Made by a program: the position numbers and the translations under genes
Notes under the pieces: generated by a model
What the model was told of the DNA's origin: nothing
Seen by the model: only the letters and a program-made list of their open reading frames with translations
Databases searched by the model: none
Shown: positions 52,379 to 63,091 of the stretch, piece after piece
Numbering within the stretch: the first letter of the stretch is position 1
Layout: each line of letters begins with the position of its first letter
NCBI RefSeq assembly: GCF_014633365.1
Contig: NC_068339.1
Span: 34,171,316-34,235,315, forward strand
Reading direction: 5' to 3'
DNA: 64,000 bases
Source: Diospyros lotus
Taxonomy: Eukaryota > Streptophyta > Magnoliopsida > Ericales > Ebenaceae

Positions 52379-54967
52379 ATGGCACCTAAGAGGCAGACTC
52401 GTTGGCCAATTGGATCCATGTCACGTTGTACAAATTCACACCACAATGATTCACAATCAGTTCCATCCCATCATCCAACCCCAAACCCAGTCCCGTCACA
52501 TCCCCAGCATCTTGAAGAGGACTTGATCCACTCACAATCCAACCCCCAAGACTCACATAGTCAGCAAGGTAAATACCAAAAATTTATATGAACAATAATA
52601 AATTACTATTATTTTCTAATTCAATGTGAACTTATTGTGTTATTATGTTTCAGCAGGTACAAGCTCCATGTCATCTACTGCCAAGAAAGGAAGAGGAATA
52701 TCAAGACAGATTTCAAAGTGGGGAAAGGAAAATATTCATATTGAATTTGATGCTAAAGGACAACCAATTGGGGAGATGGCAAGTAAGTTGGAAACCCAAC
52801 TAGGTGTGATGGTAAGGAGTATTGCTCCCCTTACATTTACTGATTGGAGATCACCAGGGATGGAACCATATAAGGAGTGCATTTGGCAAGAAGTCTTGGT
52901 GAGTAAATAACGTCTCCGATTCTTATCTATTTGACCCTAAACTTTTATACTCTAATAAGTGTATCATTGCAGGATAACACTGATGTACCCACAACATGGA
53001 GATCAATTTTCTTACAACATGCTTCCAAGAAGTGGAGAGAGTATAAAGCCACCTTGAAGAGACATTATGATTGCCATGAGACAGATGCGGCTCGTCTATC
53101 AAAAATACCGCCTGGGGTGGACCCAAAACAGTGGAAGGTTCTTGTAGAGTATTGGGGATGTGAGCAAGCACAGGTATGTATGATTTATGTATGGTAGATA
53201 TATCAAATGGATTCTCTATACCTAGTTCTAATATCATATTACAAGTAGGAACGTAGTGCGACAAATCGTGCCAATCGAGATAAGCAAAAGATGGGTCACA
53301 CTAGCGGTAGGCGATCACATCCTCAGGTTAGACACCAGGTAAGAATAGAATGGATATTAGTTATATATATTTATTGATAATTTAATTAGTAATGCTTAAA
53401 CTTTAAACATTTAATATATTTCATGTCTTATATATGTTTTTAGATGACTATTGAAAGTGGAGATGAGCCAGATAGAATCAATCTTTTTAAAAAGACACAC
53501 ACCAAAAAGAGCGGAGAGATAGTAGACTCTACATCTTCATATATAATCGTATGTATTTCTAAAATTTGAAAGTTATAGATATATTTTATTTCTTTTACTT
53601 GTCAATTTATGTAACTAACTTGTGAAATGTTTCTTGAGGAACAAATGGATGAAAGGTTGTCACAAATACCTGTTGATGAACAAACCCCATATTCGCTAGA
53701 GGATGTCTTTACTCAAATACTAGGAAAAGATGGGCATGGCAGGGTAAGGATGGGAGGACTTGGAACGTGCCCAACTAAGGTTAGACAAAGACAACAGTAT
53801 CAGGTGCCCCAAGAGCAGTATGACCAAATGCGTGCGCAAATTTCTGCCGAGCTAGAAGAAAAATTTCAAGTTCAAATCCAAAGTCAAGTTCAAATGCAAG
53901 TTCATGCAATACTTGAAGCAATGGGACATACACCACCGGCTCCGGACAATACAGCACAACTGAGACAGGTATGTCGTTCCATTAGTGCATTTTGTGATTT
54001 AAAATTACATATTTACTATATATATTAACTAAATTATTTTGAAATATAGCCATCCTCATATGCTAGTGCTTCTGCCGCACATACAAGCACACCATCACCC
54101 GAAGTTGAATGCGCTAGATTATCGACACCAGAACGTGGTCATCATTTAGAGGTAATATTAATAATGCTAGTGCTTGCATGTTTTATTTTATTTCATTACA
54201 CTTGCATGTTGCTAAGGATTCAAAATATTAATAATGGTTTATTATGATATCTTCACACAATAATAAATGTCTAAACATATGATTATAAATATGAAAATAA
54301 TGGATTGATATGATAGCTTCAATTTTATCTTATTCATTGATATGCTTTAAGTTTTCGTTTTTTTTCTTTTGAGGCTGTCAATGGCAATAAATCAGTGGCA
54401 TCTATTACTTTTCTGCCAGTCTATTATTTTTCCAAAATAATATGGCATTTCTAATTATTGCTTTCCATCATTGTTTTCATCTCTTGATATTCTAATGGTC
54501 TTCTTAATCCTTTTCAAAAATTTCACAATGAAAACACAAAATACATTTTTATAAATCTATTTGTCCTAATTATGTGTTGATTTTTATCCTCATTTATTCT
54601 TTTCAGATGTTATAATTGGTCTTGGAATTGAATTAGCTTTTTGGCTTGGTTCCAAGACTCTATTGTCATGTTTTAATTTATTAGTATTTTTTAGTCATGC
54701 CTCTTTAGGGATTCAAAGAAGCATTAATTTCGTGTCTTGCCTGAAATGGCCTAAAACAACTTCTTCTTCTTCTTCTAATTTTTTATTTATTATTTTGGTG
54801 GGGTTGGTTTATGTTATTCAAATTTTGTTTGAACTTTATATATTTTGTATCATATGAATCCAGGATGAAATTGAATACTCATCTAATCTGGTTATGATAT
54901 GCAATTTCATAGTTAATGTACATACTTATAGATCTATTGTTTTTCAATGCAGATCGAAAAAATATGA
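52379..54967 (+). CDS. Ptta/En/Spm-type plant transposase-family protein (PF03004-like), 424 aa, eight exons
   Basis: Exons: 52379-52568, 52657-52898, 52973-53173, 53249-53338, 53444-53548, 53639-53968, 54050-54151, 54953-54967 (TGA). All seven introns are GT-AG; phases match; total 1,275 bases with no internal stop. The ATG (MAPKRQTRW) opens a basic, P/S/Q-rich leader (1-85). Residues about 85-235 hold the family core: GQPIGEMASKL, DWRSPGMEPYKECIW, DVPTTWRSIFL, WREYKATLKRHYD, DPKQWKVLVEYW, then the basic ATNRANRDKQK and GRRSHPQVRHQ. Residues about 315-375 form a Q-rich coiled-coil (EQYDQMRAQISAELEEKFQV). It lacks a DDE catalytic domain; related CACTA proteins bind subterminal repeats, which is my inferred role. 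Intron 1 has an in-frame CAGCAG acceptor (adds one alanine). Confidence 0.86.
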
Positions 54968-55239
54968 TATGCAATTTTGGTTGGAGCAGTATGGTGGCGT
55001 AATCAAGGGTTATTTGAGGTCATTTGGACAAGTTTTAGTTTAGGGTTGATTTGTATGTGTAAAAATGTATTGTGTAATGAGACGAGACAAGATCGATTTA
55101 AATGATCAAATGTGTTGTACATAGATCTATTGTATACAATTGTGTGTAGTGGGTGAATTTTTTAAAATTGTTAGTGGTTTTTTGGTTATACAGGTTATAC
55201 AGGTTTTTGATTAATGTTTTTTTTAAATTTTTTTTGAGT

Positions 55240-55613
55240 ATTGCCGACGGTTTAAAAACCGCCGGCATATGATTTTAAAAAACCTTTGCCAGCGGTTTAA
55301 AAACCGCTGGCAAAGGATTCTTTACCGGCGGTTTAAAAACTGCCGGTAAAGCATGACCTTTACCGGCGGTTTTATTAAACCGCCGGAAATTTATCGGCAA
55401 TTAAATAAAACCGCTGATAATATTTTTTTTACCGGCGGTTTATGAAAACCGCCGGCAAAGGTAATTTTCTAGCGGTTTTCAACCGCCGGAAAACTTTTCC
55501 GACGGAGGTATTTCCGGCAGAAATAATTACCGCCGGTAAAAATTTTACCGGCTGTATTTTTACTTTTTCCGACGGTTTTTTAACCGCCGGGAAAAATCAA
55601 ACCCCTTGTAGTG
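55240..55613. repeat. Right subterminal palindrome array of the CACTA element
   Basis: About ten units of CCGGCGGTTT and AAACCGCCGG with variants (CCAGCGG, CCGACGG, GCCGGTAAA), denser than on the left, ending in CTTGTAGTG. No open frame of interest. Confidence 0.9.
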
Positions 55614-55616
55614 ATA

Positions 55617-57145
55617 GGAAGGGACATATGGACAATGAAAGAGGGATATGTTCAACACTTAAAAAATTAACAGATAAATTGAACCTATATTCGCTGAGAT
55701 CCCACATAATTTTAGAAAATGGCTGTAGAGATCTTATGGTTTTTTTTTTTTTGTTGTTGCTCAGACATCCCCTCGGTTATAAATGGTGTTGATTTAGCCC
55801 TGATTAAGTAAAATTTAATTAATTAAATTTTTTATTAAGTTGAAACTAATCCAAATAAAAAAAATAGCAAAAAAGCTCACCAAACTAGAACCCATTATCG
55901 ATAATGGGTTTTAGCTAGCAATTGCACTTGTTATTTGTTTCTTCTTTCTTCACTAGGATCTTCTTCTTTTGTACATGTCCTTCTCTTCTTCTTTCTCATA
56001 CACACACAAACATATCAACATGATGGGATTTGGAACAAACCCAATTGATAATGGGTTCATTCTATAACCCATCACAAACCCAATTGCCTAGTGATTTGGG
56101 TCTAGAACAAAATAATTTTGTCGCCAATGGGTTCATTATAGAACCCATCACCTTACCTAAACTCCATTGGCTTCAAGTTTCTCGATTGAGAATGACGTGT
56201 TTCTTTCCTCTTTATTCTTCTTTTCTTCTTGCTTCATCCTAGGTTGAGTAAGATTGAAGGAAGTTGGATCTTGATGTTTTTAAAGGTTTTTCTCTCTCTC
56301 ACTCTCTTTCTTTCCTCCTCTCTCTCTACCAATAGGGTTGAAAATAAGCCCCTTAGGCTCTCTCTCTCTCCTTTTTATATGGCCCTTCTATGGCCTTAAG
56401 TTTGTTTGTGAGCTAAACACACCCTTAAGTTAGTCTAACCTTTTAGTTTAATTGCGATCTCAAAACCCAACTTACTAACTATCTAGCTTTTATTAATTTT
56501 TCATTCTTAGTTTGTCTTTCAAATCTTTACTCACTCAACACCTCAAGAATTATCAACATCTCAATTAGTAACTAGTTGAATTGCTTAGGTTCTATCTCTA
56601 TACTATTACATGTCATTTATCTATGCCAAAACCACTTTAAGGTTACTCCTTGTACTAAACTAGGTCCCTTTAGGGTTCTATAGACTTTCCCAATGTCCTT
56701 TCCAACATTTTAGTTTTTAAGCTAATATTTTAGTTGTTTGGGTTATGTTCCTATTTTTTTAACCCAATATTATCATTAAACTTGTCTCAAGCCCTATTTC
56801 AACACTCCATTCTTTCTTTTGGAAATCCAAGACCTAGGGTTCTTTGCTCATGATTCGGTAGTTTCTCAACTTGTTGGTCACTTAATATTTTGAAATCAAA
56901 CTTTTAGGCCCTAGGACCACTTGTAGTTCTCTAGAATCACTAGAAGCATGCCTTCAACCTTTCTTGAAACATTATGTGTTGCTACCTGAATACAATAATT
57001 AAAATTTGTAGTATGAGAGGAGCTCAGCAAGAAGTCGACATAACTTGGTGAGAGAACAAGGTCGTCTAGGAGAAGTCAACACAGTTGTTAAGGGGCTCAA
57101 TCCGTTATTCGGGAAAGCTTTTTGGGAGAAGCTGATTGTCCAAGG
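55617..57145. other. Non-coding region with a perfect 22-bp palindrome
   Basis: No gene recognised. 55889-55910 is a perfect palindrome, AACCCATTATC followed by its reverse complement; related AACCCA...TGGGTT words recur at 56036-56170. 56280-56400 is CT-rich (TCTCTC runs) and looks like the leader end of a copia LTR on the minus strand, but I cannot bound it. Confidence 0.5.
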
Positions 57146-57934
57146 TGTTAGTGTTAGTGCCCAAATGCTAGATTTACATTACAAGAGATCTATGTAAGTG
57201 GCACTAAGGATGTAATCTTGTTCATAAATAAAAAGGTTATATTTTTATTCATATTCTCTGTCTTTCTTTATGAATGAGTTCTTAGATTTCCTAGTAGAGA
57301 TCTTATTCTTAAGTATTAAAAATATGTGACAAAGATCTTTAGTTCAGCATTTCTTAAAGAAATTCACTGTCCTTAGATTTATTAAAAGGGGAATATGATT
57401 TATCAATCATGGATCGACACATGAGCTACTACCATTGATTAGCATGAGATGTTAATGAGTATGGGTGGTAAGTCACATGCCACATTGCATGAGATGTAGA
57501 AAATAGACATGTGGGTAAGTGTTGATTGAACATCTACTGAATGTGATGCATGCAATAGATCGCATGGCTGTGAGGATTAATGTTTTGTTGTTAGTTCTCA
57601 ATTGTGTATTTGATCCTTTAACTGGAAGTGATAGAGTTGTCTTGTGCACTTGTGTCAGTAATTTATCGTTTAGGGGAACCATCCGGGGTAAGAGGTGGGA
57701 ATGCTCTTTGTGTGGTCTCTATGCAGTGGTGTATGGAGGCAAGTGCTCACTGATGAGATCCATTGTCCTCCATTAGATGGGGGTGAACATCCTATGTGGT
57801 CTAAGTTGGTTATGATTGGAAATCCCCTGGCTAGGGTGAGTGTGATCAGTAAGGAACTACCTTGATCACGTCGTATTGGATCTAACATAGTTACTAAGTC
57901 TTGTGAGTTTAATCAGTCCATGACTCTCACTCGG

Positions 57935-59701
57935 TGATGCATCACTCACCCTGCAAATCAGAAACACTTTTATTAAAATATGGGTGAGGTGTTTATACTC
58001 GCCAGTACACGACTATACGTGTAACAGTTTTAATTTTACTAGATGAGTCCAAGTTGGTTCACTAGGAGACTATTTATTGGCGAAAATAAACATTCCAGAA
58101 CAATTGGATTGGTTCGAACATGTTGGAATGAATCAGATTCAGGTTAGACACTAATACTGAACAGAGAAATTAACTAACGGATGCTAAGCAAATAAATAAA
58201 ACTAACTGATGTTGGTGTGAATTGATTGCAGGAGATTAAATTGAACTAATAACTAAACTTGATTGGTAAATAAACTTAACTGGTTACTGGATATGGAAAG
58301 TCTTGGGTTATGGCAATTTTCTGTGCCAATCCCATCTGATTCCCATACAAGCTTGAGGTTTTATCATTAAATATACTTCTGGATGATGATAATTCTAGGT
58401 CTAGCAATTCCCATACATGATATGAGGGATTCTATGTTAAGTAATTACCATAAATTGAAGTGTAAATAATACAAAACAAACGGCTATAGAATACTCAATT
58501 GGGCTTGGGTATGATGACATTTTCAGGTCTAGTAATCTCCATACGTGATATGAAGATTTTAAGTTAGGCATATGCCTTAATCCAAACTCAAAGATCTAAT
58601 TTAAGAACATTTGTTCAAGCTAAATTAGGTTTCTGTTTTCAACATTTGAGGTTCGGCTTTCTTGGGAATCAGTGGCTTGGACACAATCTTTGCCTTGGCC
58701 CAAGTATGAACTTAGCCACATATCCTCAAAATGACTTAATAGAAACAAAGTAAACAAACATTATAAATGACTAACTATTGAATAAATTAAACAGAGAACG
58801 GAGAGTAAAGTGAATGATGAAGCAATTGCATTAAAAAAATAGTAAAGTAAATACAAAAATGTAAGTGCTAACTTAGTTTAATAGAACAGTGAGATATGGA
58901 TGCGAATAGAACAGAGTTATGTATTGAAAATTTAATTCTAAGCTAATACAAAAGCTAAACAAAGCAAGAATAGAATGGAGATGAAATACAAAAAGTAAAA
59001 ACCCTAATTTAGAAAGTTGTTGTGAATTCTTCGTGATTCCCTAAAAAGATCTCCTCACTTTTTTGGTGTAGACGACGATGGATTTTTATGGAATCATCCT
59101 CGGGAATCGGCCCATGGTTGGATGAGAATTTACAGCTTGTGTCATCGCGTTCATTTGCGCAAGAATCTCTTAAATGGTTTTGACACATCCGGATGAGTAA
59201 TGGTGCCATTCGGATGTGTTTCTTTGATTTCTCTCTTTCATCTGGATGAGTAGCTTGATATTCGAGTGGCTTGAGTGGTCTTTGTGTCTGATATCCGGAT
59301 GCTACAGTTGCTTCATCCGAATGGTTTCCTCATGGCTTCCGAATGTAAAGTGTGGCATCCAAATGCGACTTCTTGAAATCCCTTCATTCGAATGTCTGAA
59401 GATACATCCGGATGGACGGCATGGAGTATGTGTCTGGTATTCGGATGCATGGCTTGGTATCTGGATGGCTTCGCCTTCACATTCAAATGTGTGTCTTCCT
59501 ATCCAAATGAGCCAGTGCTTCCACTGATAGATATCCGGATGGACTCCTTGTTATCTAGATGGATTTTCCTCCTATTCAAATATGGCATCCATGTATCTGG
59601 ATAACACCTACAATCATGAATAATTGACAATTTAACACATTAAATTGATAAGAAATGGATAAATATATATAAAAAAAAACTACATTTTCAAACATTTATC
59701 A
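57935..59701 (-). mobile_element. Solo LTR, family 2, copy C
   Basis: TGATGCATCACTCACCCTGC at the left and AACATTTATCA at the right; flanks CTCGG (57930-57934) and CTCAG (59702-59706), a 5-bp duplication with one change. Shares the left 750 bases with copies A, B and D (TACTCGCCAGTACACGAC; two CCATAC.TG blocks). The octamer array is at 59180-59605. No coding sequence. Confidence 0.85.
59180..59605. repeat. Octamer-palindrome array in copy C (mixed ATCCGGAT and diverged forms)
   Basis: About 20 octamers: ATCCGGAT, ATTCGGAT, ATCTGGAT, ATTCGAAT, ATCCAAAT. Spacers are often 12-14 bases (GAGTAATGGTGCC 13, GAGTAGCTTGAT 12, GCTACAGTTGCTTC 14). More decayed than copies B and D. Confidence 0.82.
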
Positions 59702-60334
59702 CTCAGTCGGGATGTTGGTTAGTGGAAGGATTATAGTGCATGGTAATCAAGAGATCCTTAATAGGTTCATCCTAAGTATCGAACTTCTTTGCCATTAGGA
59801 TTGAAGTGTTTAAACGTCATTAAGGAGTTGACGTGTTCTGATTGATACATAGCTATGAACCTAGAAAGTCACATGCATATTTAGTAATGTATTGAATTAG
59901 TGAATGCTGCATCGCTCACCCTGCATTTGTCACTTTTTGTATTTTTCTTTCACTAATTCAGCTGATTTAGCAACTAATTATGTTCACAGATAGGATGAGG
60001 CGTTTAGACTCGCCAGTGCACGAGTGTGATTGTAGCAGAAAATTTATATGTAATTTTTTCGGGCAAGACCGGATCGACTCACAGGGAGATTACTCATGGA
60101 AGGAGATAACCACACCAGTTCTTTTAATTAACGGAATGATAAAATGAGATCAAACTAAATGTGATATAACTGTAATCTAGAAATGGAGAGGTCTTGGATC
60201 AAGACAAATCTGGTGTCAAACCCAACTGATTCACCATATAGCTTTCTGTGATGTAACTAGCAGCTCAAATAGCTTGGGTTTTCAACCATTAAATGTATTA
60301 CTGAGATGATGATAACTCTTTGTTCAAGCAACCT

Positions 60335-60600
60335 CCATACATGGCATGGAGACTCTATGGTAAGAAGCTATCATAAATCAGTGTATAAATAATGTTTTGA
60401 CAAAATAATTGCTCGGGGCTTGGGTATGAGAACGTTTCCAGGTCAAGCAGCCCCCATACATGGCATGGAGACTCTATGGTAAGAAGCTATCATAAATCAG
60501 TGTATAAATAATGTTTTGACAAAATAATTGCTCGGGGCTTGGGTATGAGAACGTTTCCAGGTCAAGCAGCCCCCATACATGGCATGGAGAATCTAAGTTA
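60335..60600. repeat. Recent direct duplication of about 120 bp in copy D
   Basis: CATACATGGCATGGAGACTC and the following AAGCTATCATAAATCAGTGT, AATGTTTTGACAAAATAATT, GGTATGAGAACGTTTCCAGG blocks occur twice in a row with almost no differences. Confidence 0.88.
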
Positions 60601-61254
60601 GGCGTACGAACCAATCCAAGCCTAAGGCTTTCGTTAATAACATTTCCTAAACTGCTTTTGCTTTTGTTACTTTGACATATGGAGTTCTGTTATATTGATT
60701 CATCAGTGGCTCTGGGCACCATCTTTGACTTAACCCAAGAATCGAATTAGCCACACATCTTCATAGGAAGTGCACGACTAAAACTAATCTCTACAGATGA
60801 ATACGAGATTCGTAAAGAAAATAAATTGAGAAAACAGATAAGAACTTGGTAAACTACTACTGTATTGATTACTGAAACGAACTACAACTTGAAGCAGAAA
60901 TTAAGATGGACTTGTAATACAGAGCTCAGAATTAGCAAGAACAACTAGAGTAACTGAAGTGTTATTCGCAAAGAAAGAAATACAGAAAAGAACAAAAGTA
61001 AGAGAAACAGACAAAAGGGAAAAAAAGAAAACTCTCCACTTTCCAATGATCTTCTTCTTTTTTGTGTTGTTTTTCTTAGTATCTTCTGCCCTCGCCAACC
61101 TCTGATTCCAAAGAATGCTGGTCCCTTTTTAAGCTTATGGCGCATGGAAGTGGGGACCATTTGTTGAAAAGTTGTTCAAAAAGTTGGTTGAATTTACCTT
61201 AGAGCCACCGCGTGTATTTGCGCATGTCATAATTTTTTTGTTCGGCTGCTCATT

Positions 61255-61850
61255 CGAATGACTAGCAGAGATATTCGAATGCGTACTGAGTTTCTTTTGG
61301 CTGATCGGGTCATTCGAATAAATTTTAGTCCTATTCGAATGAATTTCATGCTTTATTGTCCCTTACACGGGGATTTTCTCGGTCATTCGAATGCAACAGT
61401 ACTTTTATTCGAATGAATTTCTAATTTTTCTCTTGACTTCTTCATTGCATTCGGATGACTTGGGAAGCATTCGAATATGGAATTCCTTGGGTTGCTTCTT
61501 ATTCGAATTACTCAGCCTTCATTCGAATAGATTTCCTTTCTTCTTCAACTTCATTCGAATAACTTGGCTTTCATTCGAATATGTCTTCACTGCTTCCAAA
61601 CGATGTGCTTATCCGAATTTCTTCTCATGCTCGGCTCATTCGAATGACTTGGCTTTTATTAGAATATGCACAATCTTATTTGGAGATCTTGATTTTTGTT
61701 ACTTCTTATTCGAATTAGGCCAAGCTTATCCGAATACATACCCGATATCTTGCATATTCGAATGTCTGAATGATTTATTCGAATGTTTGCGCAGCTTTCT
61801 TCTGATTTGCTTCATATTTGAATACCTTTGAAGACTCATTCGAATGGCTT
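61255..61850. repeat. Octamer-palindrome array, ATTCGAAT form, in copy D
   Basis: About 24 octamers, mostly exact ATTCGAAT. Pairs with 12-base spacers: GACTTGGGAAGC, TACTCAGCCTTC, AACTTGGCTTTC, GACTTGGCTTTT, TAGGCCAAGCTT; others 13-14. Pairs are separated by about 24-44 bases. Confidence 0.93.
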
Positions 61851-63080
61851 TGACTTTTATTAGAACACCTTTATTTCTTGACTTTTTATTCCTCTTTCAA
61901 TCATGCCTTTGGAGAGTATGAGTCATTCTTTCATCTCTTTTCCTTCTTTTGGGCTGCAACAAGCAATTCTGGAGATTTTAAGTCGATCAAATGGATTAGG
62001 AGGTAATAAAAACATAACAAATTTTGCATTTTTTTAGCATCAATCAGTGAACCTATATTGTTAGTATGTTCCACTTCATTAAGAGTTAATGATGTAGGGT
62101 GCAATTAAGAATTAACTGGTTGGATTAACATGTATAGGAGATCTCTAAGAGTTAGTGGGGCACATTGTTAAGAGTTAACATGGGCCTTGGTTCCATTAAG
62201 AGTTAATGGAAGGGCTATTAATTATTAATAGCAGGGCCTAAGTGCAATATGTAAAAGAAGTGGTGATAGTTGACAGAATCGTTCGACCGCTCTTTTCATA
62301 TGTTGATAATTTTGAGTGTTTCAATAGTTAACCACTTTGTTGCATCAGAGCAATTAATGCTCTGATGCGTTATTAATGAAGAGAGAGGATTGGAGGAGAA
62401 GTTTAAATGGCTAAGAAAAATAAAGAAGCCAATTGCTAAAGAAAAATTGGAAGAAAGAAACAAGAGAGTCCCAATTGCAAGAGTTGCATCTTCTTCCTCT
62501 TGCTTGCTTGCTTCTTCTTTTTCTTCTTCCTCATTCCTTGCTTGCTTGCTTCTTCTTCTTCCTTCATTGGTTGAGCCAATAGCTTCTTCTTGCTCCAAGC
62601 TTTGGTTTAGCATTTTCGTCTTCTTCTCCCATTGTTGGTTTTGCTATGGGACAACAATGTGCACTCGAAAGGAACCTGAACAACTCTGGTTCACCTTCAT
62701 TGAGAGGGTCCTGCATGGCTTTGGTGAAGGGTTCTAAGATTGCTTAGGCATGGACTAATTAAGTCTTCTACAGTTGAGGAGGAGGGCTTGTCACCCAAGC
62801 TTCACGGGTAAGTAAGAGCATATTCAGACAGCAAAGGAGCAGCAATGAGCCTTAGTGCATTGGACAACCGGCTAAGAGAATCATATGTGGAGGTATATTG
62901 CTAAACATCCTATGGTTGGTTTTTGTTTTGGATGCATATGGTTGATTTACTATCGGGACTTGCAAGGGTTTTTGCTAATTTTTCCACTGCATTTTGTGTT
63001 TGATTTTCAAAACATTTTAAAACCTGGTATCCCTTGCATTGGTCCACCAAGAGTTGATTTTTTGGGCTATCCCCCTTTAG

Positions 63081-63091
63081 TGGTATCAGAG
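63081..63091 (+). other. Primer-binding site (tRNA-Met) of the family-3 copia element
   Basis: TGGTATCAGAG on the plus strand, just after the family-3 LTR. The internal region of this element would run off the right edge. Confidence 0.8.

Larger units (their letters stand above)
50465..55613 (+). mobile_element. CACTA (En/Spm) transposon, 5,149 bp, with one intact gene
   Basis: Terminal inverted repeats CACTACAAG (left 50465; right CTTGTAGTG to 55613) and a perfect 3-bp duplication ATA at 50462-50464 and 55614-55616, both diagnostic of CACTA elements. Both ends are packed with CCGGCGGTTTT palindromes (50480-50680; 55240-55600), the likely transposase-binding subterminal repeats. Inside are a promoter, a leader and one eight-exon gene. 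I see no second gene for the DDE transposase (TnpD-like), so the element is probably non-autonomous. It sits 640 bases downstream of the apyrase stop. Confidence 0.95.
59905..62046 (-). mobile_element. Solo LTR, family 2, copy D, perfect target duplication
   Basis: TGCTGCATCGCTCACCCTGC at the left, TTAGCATCAATCA at the right, flanked by GTGAA at 59900-59904 and 62047-62051. 2,142 bp. It contains a direct duplication of about 120 bases (around 60335-60460 and 60455-60590, sharing CTCGGGGCTTGGGTATGAGA). The octamer array is at 61255-61850. No coding sequence. Confidence 0.95.
57146..63078 (+). repeat. Family-3 copia LTR, about 2 kb net, holding two nested solo LTRs
   Basis: Starts TGTTAGTGTTAGTGCCC. 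57146-57934, 59702-59904 and 62047-63078 together make one LTR once the two family-2 LTRs are removed. The opening matches 29669-30340, 39415-40054 and (inverted) 26097-26457 and 39003-39414; the end matches 30341-31049 inverted. It is followed by a tRNA-Met primer site at 63081, so it is a 5' LTR on the plus strand. The exact right edge (63046-63079) is uncertain. Confidence 0.8.

Noticed and set aside
55442..55792. Plus-strand open frame of 116 codons across the CACTA right end
   Set aside because: It crosses the element boundary and translates the CCGGCGG palindromes; no homology.
57935..62046. Copies C and D as the two LTRs of one retrotransposon
   Set aside because: They are only 203 bases apart, have separate target duplications (CTCGG/CTCAG and GTGAA), and the sequence between belongs to the family-3 LTR.
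62390..62737. Possible gene with an L/S-rich protein and FTFIERVL end
   Set aside because: The matching stretch in 30699-30959 is in another copy of the same LTR, so this is shared LTR sequence, not a gene.
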